This document shows positions 56,305 through 64,000 of a stretch of DNA of 64,000 bases, in pieces. The DNA is from Trichobilharzia regenti (taxonomy: Eukaryota; Platyhelminthes; Trematoda; Strigeidida; Schistosomatidae), in assembly GCA_944472135.2 (NCBI GenBank), contig OX235263.1:32231379-32295378 (forward strand). Direction: 5' to 3'. The first letter of the stretch is position 1, and each line of letters begins with the position of its first letter. The position numbers and the translations under genes are program-made. The notes below the pieces were generated by a model, which did no database searches, was not told the DNA's origin, and worked only from the letters and a program-made list of their open reading frames with translations.

Positions 56305-57069
56305 TTCCTCTTTCCTTTCTTTATCGACGAAATCATCTTCGGATGGTGGCTGTACACTCGTATTTATATTTACCAAAAATGTATAGTGGTCAATTATTGA
56401 GAAATACGAGGCGAAATAATTGATATAATTACTCAGAATTGGCTTTAGAAGTAAAAATTAAAAGTTGTAAATTACGTGGTACTCAATGGCACAAAGTAAG
56501 AAATTAGATAAGGTTAAAATTTCTATTGAGTGCGAATAAAAGTGGTAGTTGAGTGTCAATTTAACAAGTGTGAAGAGGGTGTGAAAATATACAAAAGGAA
56601 AATATGAGAATGATAGTAGTTAATCAATTATTAAAGTAAAAGCAAACTAAAAGTAAAATAGAAAATTTTAAAAAAGGAAAGAAAAAAGTCGAATTATTTT
56701 ACAGGGAACGACTTGTGAAGAGATTAAGACCAAGGTAGAATAAGAGACTGGACAATGTTTTTCTGTATACAGAGTTCAAGATTGTATTGACGAATTGCCG
56801 GTGCCTCCACCATACACAAACCCGAAACCTCACGCCTTTTTTACCATTTGGCGTCACCTTGTAGATAATCTTGAAAGACGACTCTGGCCTGAGTTCACCA
56901 AGTGCTCGAGAATTGAGCTAGTAATTGTCTTGCATTGCCCTTTTCCTAACCGACTATGCCGCATAATATTCAGAGATGCGTTTGGAAAGAGTGTGCGATT
57001 TGTGTGTGTGCAGCCAATATAATTAGCTCCACACGAGCAGGGGAATTTATAAACACACATTGAAGTGTC
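56305..57069 (-). pseudogene. PLE inserted in the gypsy pol remnant
   Basis: Minus strand: CVYKFPCSCGANYIGCTHTN at about 57056-56997 (YIG kept, the following Arg replaced by Cys), NIMRHSRLGKGQCKTITSS, ILEHLVNSGQS, then EAPAIRQYNLELCIQKNIVQ and LILPWS, stop near 56735. A purine-rich tail runs to about 56340. Flanks ccgtcaaggttgta (56291-56304) and ccgtccaaagtggta (57070-57084) look like an aged target duplication. It separates gypsy RT from gypsy RNase H. Confidence 0.8.
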
Positions 57070-57084
57070 CCGTCCAAAGTGGTA

Positions 57085-57475
57085 GTTTATCCTTCACACA
57101 TCTGTGCCTCTGTTGTTCCAACTTTAACTGATCTTCTTAAAAGTAACCCAAAAAGCATCATTTTACGGCATAAGCCAAAGAAGCTTTTAGTAATGTCAAA
57201 AAAAGTCGTTATGCTGTCACACATGAATCCTAAGGCATCACTTATCCTGTGCACAGATGCATCACAAGTAGCAGTGGTATCAGATAAATGGTAAAGTCAC
57301 TCCACTTGTCCCCCTCTTTTAAAAACTGACCCATCTCAGACTCGTTAGAGTACATCACTTTTGGTCGAGAATTGTTAGCCATCTACTTAGAAGTCAAGCG
57401 CTTCAGATGCTTGCTACAAACAACTTTGCTAGGTAGTCACTCACTAAGGAAGGCTAGACGGATGAACTATATTTC
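57085..57475 (+). pseudogene. Ty3/gypsy RT-RNase H junction remnant
   Basis: Plus strand: VYPSHICASVVPTLTDLLKS then MLSHMNPKASLILCTDASQV (TDAS carries the first catalytic aspartate of RNase H, about 57252-57263), then in another frame YITFGRELLAIYLEVKRFRC. This continues the RT block at 55903-56304 in correct gypsy order. Broken by stops and frame changes. Confidence 0.8.
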
Positions 57476-58204
57476 CCAGTTTCCAACAGGCATTCAGCAT
57501 AACAGAATAACACAACAGAATATAATTGTGTAACATAACAATTAAACATTGAATTTCAAAAGCCACGAAACTTCAAAACACAATTGAGCTTTCAAGTCAG
57601 TAAAATATTGTAAGAAAATAACAGCATGATAAAAGTTAACACTGATATTAATTGTTCAAATGAACATTTTTAAAGTTGGAATATGTGGCTTGTAATAAGT
57701 ACATTTATTTGTTTGCTGTACATAAATCCCTTTGTTAAAAACATGTGTTATATGATATTCAATGTCTTAATTTAACAGTTGTCATTTTATTGTCTTTATT
57801 TTTTTTGTATATCTTATCACATAACTTCACTCTCACTTCGTGCTCTTGTAAACTTTGAATTAAATTTCGTGAGATAAAAACATGTGTTGTAAAAATGTTG
57901 TGTTTGTTTGTTTGTTTAAATGACCATTTCTACTTCTCCCACAGTTACTAACCTGTGGTAGTTACAAACACAGAGAATTCATTCTTTGTCATAATGATTA
58001 CAATAATTATGACGGTAAAAAAACAATGTAATAGCTGACAGATAAATGTTTTCTTAACTTTGTTTTTCCCTCAGTTTATGCGTGATATGTGTAAAATCAG
58101 TTTAAAGTTGGACGTGTTTATGTGCTGGCCTAGGCTACATTATTTATGGCTTAAGAAAGAAGTTCTGTTTTCTTTCTCATTCAGGAATTTTGAAATACTA
58201 CATA
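57476..58204. other. Unassigned AT-rich stretch
   Basis: No gene or repeat supported; it may contain decayed gypsy sequence next to the RNase H remnant. Confidence 0.45.
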
Positions 58205-58900
58205 TTATTATTATTATTCCCTTGAGTTCTGAGTGTAGCATAGGGCTTCAGCAACACATCTCCACTCCTTTCACATCTCTGTTGTTCTCTCCATCTGACT
58301 TCACGACTGACTATAAACTCTCATCTTCTCCATATCACCATAGGACGACCCACTCGTCGTTTCCCATTCGAGTTGTACTTGAGCCATGGCCTGGCACACA
58401 ATGACACTGAATGACTTCCTCAACGTATGCCCAATCCATCTCCATTTTCTCCTACATATTTATTGAACAGTCAGCTCTAAGTTTGTTCTCATACTTTCTT
58501 GTTGTTAATTCTTTCTTGCCGGCTATTCGATCTCAGTAAGGAGCCAGCAAAGCAGGCAGTTGTTGATAAAAGTTTGTAACCTGTTGGAAATCTTTTTCGT
58601 GACAAGCAGTGCAAGTTTTTAACGCGAATAGAAGCACTAATTGACGACACATCTGCGTTGAAAATTCGAATCTTGTCGTTTAGGTTGAGTTAGTGCAGAA
58701 GATTTCTAAACTGGTTTCAGGTTGATGAAGGCGTATCTTTCCTTTCCGATTCTGTTTGGCTTTCAAATTTTCGTTCGTTCCGCATGTGATTGAGAGGATT
58801 CTTCTTAGATGAATGAGGGAAGAAACCTCTGTCAAATCTCTCTCGTTGATGATGATTGGTGCCAGTTGTTGTTGTTGTTGGCTGGTCCAATTTTTATTTA
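58205..58900 (-). pseudogene. RTE RT C-terminal region and tail
   Basis: The minus strand matches the last part of the RTE ORF: a CAA tract (58866-58881), gagagatttgacagaggttt, tagtgcttctattcgcgtta, and a region with gatggattgggcatacgttg, ending in tgaagccctatgctacactc. The catalytic part is absent. Many indels. It ends just upstream of the PLE fragment at 58955. Confidence 0.75.
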
Positions 58901-58988
58901 CTTCCTACTGTTAAGTAATTAAAGTTTCTGTTCATTTTTATTTCTATGATTATTTTCTTATCGTGAAGTCTGGTAATCACTGTCCGGT

Positions 58989-59444
58989 TGTTATGTACTC
59001 GTCGCTAAATTATTGTTATGTACTGGTCGAGAATTTAATAGTCTTGACGCAAAAAGGCGGAAATCAGAAGACCACTAGGTTTGCGATGATACTTCTATTT
59101 TCCAAACACAAGGAGAACGCAAAAGTGGTATCACACCAAAGAAGTCACACAAGATTGTGAGAGCGAAATATATATGAATGTACAGACAAGTGTGTGAACA
59201 AATCAATAGACAGTCTTAACATGAATGGCTAATTATAATGGAGTATCGATCCATATATACATAGCAAAATATAGCAGACATGTCAACAACCATGCATATA
59301 ATATGGATATATGTCACCAAGCAACGAACTGTCGACAAACACTCATATTATATATAATATAAGGGGAATATACATTGTTAAAGGAGACAGGTTCATCAAA
59401 GTGAAATGGTCACAGACTAAGCGAGCAAACAGAAAGAGAGACCA

Positions 59445-59496
<52 letters not shown>

Positions 59497-59506
59497 ATAC
59501 ATATCA
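58989..59506 (-). mobile_element. Solo LTR B, opposite orientation
   Basis: 518 bp, reading tgttatgtactcgtcg ... gatacatatca on the plus strand; TG...CA on both strands. The 5-bp duplication ccggt is at 58984-58988 and 59507-59511. It is the reverse complement of LTR A but lacks the last 30 bp of that copy and carries a longer (TA)n tract near its 5' end (59448-59494). Confidence 0.9.
59448..59494. repeat. (TA)n microsatellite in LTR B
   Basis: About 46 bp of TA. The corresponding site in LTR A has only a short acatatatattt and a (GT)n run. Confidence 0.95.
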
Positions 59507-59790
59507 CCGGTCAAGCATTATTTGTAAAGTATAGAAAGAAGTTGACATGGTTAAGTAAGGGACAAAGAAGATCTATTCATAGCTCTATTTTGGTACACCA
59601 TGTAGATAATGAGCATAAAGTTGATGTTAATACAGCATTTAAAATTATCTATCGTATTCCGACTAATCTTAATTTTTTTCTCTACGAGTTCGTCTTCTAC
59701 AGACACCTGAAGCAATAGGAATCCATCTAAATAAGCCAAACTTATGTATCCAGAAGAAATTTGTACAACCACTTTCCTTACCGTGACCAT

Positions 59791-60624
59791 CATCACAAGA
59801 ATGCATAAAGAGGACTAGTCGCCCGCCTCCCTCTAAACCTATAAAAATTATAATTGTCTAAATTATTTATTTTGACCACTTCATCTTTAATTTACGTGTT
59901 ATCCTTGTAAAATTAATTTATTCTAACCATTTCCACCTTTTAAAACTGTATTGATTTTCTTCGTTAATTATTAACCCATTGACATTTTGGCACTGACTAA
60001 TTATTGTTAACAAACATATCAGTGCCACTTAATTGGTAAGTTGTTGTGTATTGTAATAAAAATTGAAAAGTAAATAATATTTCTTCGCTCAATCTTTCTG
60101 TTTTCTAAATGTCTAAATGGGGATTTTTTCTATATTAAAAAAAATAATTTTGTTGAATAATAAGCTCACGCCATAGAATGAAATAAATATTTACAATGTT
60201 TCTGTTTATTGATAAGTCGATTAAACATTGATTATGACTTCACCAATATGGTAAGAACTACAGGCATTATTAAGAAATGCAATTTTCATATATTATTCAC
60301 TAGATATTTAATGAATTAAGAAAGATTCCAGACGATATTAAGATGACTTGTGGATTAATATTTCGTTTAATTATCAAAATATGGTCATTTCTACCCCCCC
60401 ACCGAATCAGTGGAAATTTATCCGCAGGGTGTTGTTAACAGTATATTATGTTAAGTAGTAAGCGTCAAAATAAGCCGGAAAAATATGCTGAAAATAACTT
60501 TCTCGAGGTGAATAAAACAATACACTGAGTTTCAGCTTATTATTTTTAATTAATTTAACAGTAATAACAGAATAATAATAACAGTGGGATTATTCTAAAC
60601 AGTGACTATATAATGTAGAGAATT
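59791..60624. other. Unassigned AT-rich stretch
   Basis: No gene supported; the first part may be PLE tail. Confidence 0.5.
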
Positions 60625-61000
60625 TCCAGTGGGAAACTCATCATGGCGTTCGAAATGAATACAGGAGTAAGATAAAACTGCCGCGTATTATCACCACGGA
60701 TGATATTCTTAAATGTGGTGGACTGGATTAAGCATCAGACTGTGCACAGTGAGTAATAACAGAGGAACACGTTGGAGCTCCGATAAGAAGACTCCAGAAG
60801 ATCTGGACTTCACGCGTGATTATGATTTAAGTCTAATATCACATAAATTCGAAGACTTACAAGCGAAAACCAACAAACTAGCTGAAGAAGCTGGTTACAA
60901 AGACAGGGCTGCAGGTGAACACGGAGAAGGTCGGTGATGACGATAGCCAACCAGTCAATAACAATAGTAAGCACCAATGAACACCAAAACCTCGCCAGAT
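60625..61000 (+). pseudogene. RTE RT fragment around the catalytic motif
   Basis: Plus strand: GKLIMAFEMNTGVR (60633-60672), a DWIKHQTV block, then PEDLDFTRDYDLSLISHKFE, DLQAKTNKLAEEAG (60795-60890). The usual FADD box reads F-T-R-D-Y-D, with two extra residues and a lost aspartate. The fragment breaks off near 60996 at a CAATAACAATAG-type tract and is followed directly by the leader of the next RTE, which may have inserted into it. Confidence 0.75.
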
Positions 61001-61016
61001 ACTAGCTTGCTAGGCT

Positions 61017-61200
61017 ACTAGCTTACTAGTTTTCTCGCCGGTCCCAAGCCCGGGTAAAGAGGGAGGGTTGGGGCGTGGTGCTAGCAACTCCACCCCTGTA
61101 AAACAACCAAATCGCTACAGAAACTTCAACGAATAAATATATTAAAAATTCTAAAAACATAAGCAATAGCCTTACTTTTCGCTGGAATCGGGGAAGTGAA
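61017..61200 (+). mobile_element. RTE 5' leader
   Basis: Untranslated leader of the RTE copy whose ORF starts at 61201: actagttttctcgccggtcc, gggtaaagagggagggttgg, gctagcaactccacccctgt and gctacagaaacttcaacga. The same leader, inverted and shortened, occurs at 35261-35346. The part 61054-61130 also resembles the body of SINE-A. An internal promoter is expected in RTE leaders but I cannot point to one. Confidence 0.65.
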
Positions 61201-62949
61201 ATGACGCAGGCTGGTGAAAGCCTTCGGGAAGCCAGTCAGCCGATGTGCCTTCTTTCGATGAAAGCAAAAGTAAGGATGGGTACCTGGAATGTTCGTACAA
61301 TGTACGAAACTGGAAAGGCTGCCCAGATAGCCGCTGAAATGAGAAGGTACAGAATAGAAGTGTTGGGAATCTGCGAAAGCAGATGGAACGGAACTGGAAG
61401 GTGCCAACTACCTACTGGAGAGACAGTAATCTATTCCGGCCACCTAGAGGACAACCATGAGCACACCGAGGGAGTGGCCATCATGATGTCACCAACAGCA
61501 ACCAAAGCTCTCATGCAGTGGGAACCAATCTCCTCCAGGATAATGACAGCCAGGTTCAACTCAAAAGGAAGGAAAGTTACAGTCATTCAATGCTATGCGC
61601 CTACAAACGTCTCAGAACAAGAGAAGAAGGAGGCGTTCTACAGACAACTACAAGCAATAATGGACAACGTCCCAAATGGCGATATCAAAATCCTGATGGG
61701 CGACATGAATGCGAAGCTGGGAGGAGACAACACAGGAAGAGAACTCACCATGGGTCGTGAGGCCCTCGGTGAAATGAACGACAATGGTGAACTCTTCTCA
61801 GACTTCTGCGCCTTCAATGATTTGGTGATTGGTGGTAGTGTGTTCAAACACAAGGATATACACAAGACGACATGGATTTCACCAGATGGAAACACCAAGA
61901 ATCAAATAGACTTCATCTCAATTTCAAGAAAGTGGAGACGGAGCCTACTGGACACAAGGTCAAGGAGAGGAGCAGATGTGGGTTCAGACCACTATCTAGT
62001 ACAAGGGACTTTCAAGGTGAAACTAAAAGCCTCGAGGATAGCTGGGGATAGGCCACAATGCAAGTTCAACACTCAATTACTGAAGGACACAACCACAAAA
62101 GACACTTTCACTGCAACTGTCAGAGCAAAGCAGGAAACACTACGCGACATCACTGAAGAATCATGCGTGGAAGAACATTGGAAGTCTCTGAAGGCGATTC
62201 TCAACGAAACGTGTTCAACGGTTCTAGGAAGAAAGAAGAGACAAGACAAGGAATGGCTCTCAACGGACACTTGGAAATTAATAGAAGAGAGGAGAATGGT
62301 GAAAGAGAAAATGATTCAATGCAAGGACGGACAGGAGAAGGAGACGCTGAGCTCAACTTACAAAGCACTGGACAAAGAAGTGAAGAAGAGTGCTAGGAAG
62401 GACAAAAGACGATTCTACGACAACCTGGCCACTGAAGCTGAGAAGGCAGCAGGCAAAAGGGACCTGAGGACACTATATCAGATAACCAAATCTCTATCCG
62501 GGAAGAGACCAACACAAGCGAAACCTATAAAAGACAGCCAAGGGAACCCAATTACCAAGGAAGAAAAACAGATTAAACAATGGGCGGATCACTTCAAAGG
62601 ACTCTTGAACCGACCATCACCTGCAACCCGTCCAGAAATACCAACAACAGCGCGCACACAACTGCAAGTTGACACCAATCCTCCAACGAGAGCTGAAGTC
62701 TTGAACGCAATCAAACTTCTGAAAGCTGGAAAAGCAGCCGGACCAGATGGAATACCCCCTGAAGCACTGAAAGCAGACCCAGAGACTACAGCAGACATGC
62801 TGACTCCATTATTGCAAAAGGTCTGGAAGGAGGGAAAGGTGCCTACTGACTGGAGGAAAGGTTACCTCGTGAAACTACCAAAGAAGGGCGACTTAGGCCT
62901 CACTCTGCAAGAACTGGCGAGGAATCATGCTCCTGTAGACGCCAAGTAA
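61201..62949 (+). CDS. RTE ORF: AP-type endonuclease and start of reverse transcriptase
   Basis: 582 codons. Residues about 24-275 form an apurinic-endonuclease-like nuclease that nicks target DNA for target-primed reverse transcription: GTWNVRT (Asn30), CESRW (Glu59), CYAPTN (131-136), MGDMNAK (Asp168, Asn170), NQIDFIS (Asp237) and GSDHYL (Asp263, His264) are all intact. Residues about 300-470 are a basic linker (GRKKRQDKEWLSTDTWKLIE). From about 500 the RT fingers begin (LLKAGKAAGPDGIPPEAL). The frame is lost after KKGDL near 62895, so the rest of RT is out of frame. The nuclease starts at residue 24, so M15 or M20 could also be the start. It resembles schistosome SR2/Perere RTE elements. 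As it stands only the nuclease could be made. Confidence 0.9.
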   Translation: MTQAGESLREASQPMCLLSMKAKVRMGTWNVRTMYETGKAAQIAAEMRRYRIEVLGICESRWNGTGRCQLPTGETVIYSGHLEDNHEHTEGVAIMMSPTATKALMQWEPISSRIMTARFNSKGRKVTVIQCYAPTNVSEQEKKEAFYRQLQAIMDNVPNGDIKILMGDMNAKLGGDNTGRELTMGREALGEMNDNGELFSDFCAFNDLVIGGSVFKHKDIHKTTWISPDGNTKNQIDFISISRKWRRSLLDTRSRRGADVGSDHYLVQGTFKVKLKASRIAGDRPQCKFNTQLLKDTTTKDTFTATVRAKQETLRDITEESCVEEHWKSLKAILNETCSTVLGRKKRQDKEWLSTDTWKLIEERRMVKEKMIQCKDGQEKETLSSTYKALDKEVKKSARKDKRRFYDNLATEAEKAAGKRDLRTLYQITKSLSGKRPTQAKPIKDSQGNPITKEEKQIKQWADHFKGLLNRPSPATRPEIPTTARTQLQVDTNPPTRAEVLNAIKLLKAGKAAGPDGIPPEALKADPETTADMLTPLLQKVWKEGKVPTDWRKGYLVKLPKKGDLGLTLQELARNHAPVDAK

Positions 62950-64000
62950 AATCCTGAGTCGCATCATCCTGGAGAGATTAAAGGACGCACTGGAGACAGA
63001 ACTCCGACCAGAACAAGCTGGATTCAGGAAAGGCAAATCATGTACTGACCAAATTGCAACTCTACGCATCATCATCACGGAACAAAGCATGGAATGGCGA
63101 TCAAACCTCTACCTCAACTTTATAGACTTTGAGAAGGCCTTCGACAGCGTTGATCGTGAAGTAATTTGGAAATTACTCGAGTACTATGGCGTACCCCAAA
63201 TATTCATCAACCTTATTCAACAGCTAGCTGTACGACAACGGCACATGTCAAGTGATCCACAACGGAAAACAGCGAGGCGTTTGGAGTAAACACAGGAGTC
63301 AGACAAGGGTGCTCTTATTATCACCAATGATATTCCTAATTGTGGTGGACTGACTGGATTATGCGTCAGACAGTGAGTGGGAAACGAGAAGACAGGGATA
63401 TCCTCGACGACCGACGTGAAGAACCTAGAAGACCTGGATTTCGCGCGCGGATGATGATTATGTTTGATGTCACTGTCACAAAATCGAAGACTTACAAGCG
63501 AAAACCGACACAAACTGGTCGAAGAAGCAGCCGGCGAAGACAGGACTCCATGTGAACATAGACAAGACGGAGGTTATGAAAATAACCAGCCAACAACAAC
63601 AACAACAACAGCAACATCCAGCGTCAATCACCATCAATGGGAGGGATTTGAAAGAGGTTACTTCATTCACTTCACTATCTAGGGAGCATTGTCTCAACTA
63701 CAGGCAGTCGGAACTGGCGAGGATGTCAAATCGAGCGAGAATCCGGGAGGGGAGCGAGAAACACATTCATCAATCTGAAACCGATCTGGAAATCTTCGTC
63801 ACTCAGCCAGCATCAACAACAAAATTCGGCAGGATTTTCAATACAAGCAGCGTCAAGTCAGTCAGTTCTTGTATGCGGATCAGAAACTTGGCGGGCGGGT
63901 GACAAAGAATATTTCCAACAGGCTATTGCAGGCCAGACCTTTACAAACAACTGTCTTCGCTTTAAACTGAAGATGAGATGGCCAGGCCGGAAAGAATCAC
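62895..64000 (+). pseudogene. RTE reverse transcriptase, frameshifted, runs off the window
   Basis: Continues 61201-62949 in other frames: a WRGIML block with an in-frame TAG near 62936, PSKILSRIILERLKDAL, AGFRKGKSC, LNFIDFEKAFDSVDREVIWK (63113-63172, motif A FID-EKAFD), EYYGVPQIFINLIQ, and TGVRQGC near 63295. The motif C region (63437-63475) has extra bases and stops. A CAA tract lies at 63590-63616, followed by the C-terminal part to the window end (CGSETWR near 63870-63890). Most indels are the same as in the copy at 34-35 kb. The 3' end is outside the window. Confidence 0.85.
63590..63616 (+). repeat. CAA/CAG tract in the RTE RT
   Basis: Encodes a run of glutamines between the motif C region and the GRDLKEVT block. 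The same tract, with different lengths, is at 34743-34767 (minus), 55217-55248 (plus) and 58866-58881 (minus). Confidence 0.9.

Larger units (their letters stand above)
58955..59790 (+). pseudogene. PLE endonuclease split by solo LTR B
   Basis: Left of the LTR, 58960-58988 encodes the start of the YIG block in a broken frame. Right of it are KLTWLSKGQRRSIHSSILVH, VDNEHKVDVNTAFKIIYRIP (59540-59660), then LNKPNLCIQKKFVQPLSLP to about 59785. The LTR entered at the bases that encode the residues after YI, so the nuclease motif itself was cut. Frame changes also occur near 59670. Confidence 0.7.

Noticed and set aside
1..64000. CRISPR arrays, operons, prokaryotic origins or phage genes
   Set aside because: No spaced direct repeats of that type, no dense coding and no ribosome-binding sites. 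The content is that of a eukaryotic repeat-rich region.

Overview
This window looks like repeat-rich, AT-rich intergenic or intronic DNA of a blood fluke (Schistosoma or a close trematode relative). The basis is the repeat content: an RTE-clade non-LTR retrotransposon of the schistosome SR2/Perere type, many Penelope-like element (PLE) remnants with a GIY-YIG endonuclease, schistosome-type hammerhead ribozyme remnants, tRNA-headed SINEs and Ty3/gypsy pieces. The family names are recalled, not searched. I find no complete host gene. One possible host 3'-terminal coding exon lies on the minus strand at 36662-36847. There is no sign of bacterial genes, CRISPR or operons.

Region by region. 0-9 kb: SINE copies, two unnamed dispersed repeats (called X and Y here) and a plus-strand PLE endonuclease at 2690-3017. 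9-17 kb: three RTE 3' ends, a CR1/jockey-like LINE end (11370-12040), a degenerate hammerhead (12750-12840) and an inverted pair of a second tRNA-like SINE (15671-16300). 18-31 kb: PLE territory, with six or more fragments in both orientations; one unit (29180-30721) has inverted arms and a 12-bp target duplication. 32-38 kb: a PLE end, a SINE with an alternative tail, a complete RTE insertion with an inverted 5' end (34019-35353), the exon candidate, a near-perfect foldback element (37271-37570) and a LINE-derived composite (38098-38745). 39-50 kb: SINEs, a PLE with a repetitive tail, RTE ends and a second pair of hammerhead remnants. 50-60 kb: a nest of a Ty3/gypsy pol remnant interrupted by an RTE copy (itself carrying a solo LTR) and by a PLE, followed by another PLE endonuclease split by a second solo LTR. 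60-64 kb: an RTE fragment and then the best-preserved RTE copy, with 5' leader, an intact AP-type endonuclease ORF (61201-62949) and a frameshifted reverse transcriptase running off the window.

How the parts relate. The RTE is probably the mobilising machinery for the most common SINE here (SINE-A): the SINE tail ends with the same hairpin as the RTE 3' end, and the SINE body resembles the RTE 5' leader. A second SINE (SINE-C) carries the same tRNA-like head on an unrelated tail. Two RTE copies share disabling indels in the reverse transcriptase, so a defective lineage was apparently amplified by enzymes supplied in trans. Target-site duplications visible by eye (10-16 bp for SINE, RTE and PLE; 5 bp for LTRs) give a relative insertion order. 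Identities quoted are by-eye impressions, not computed alignments.
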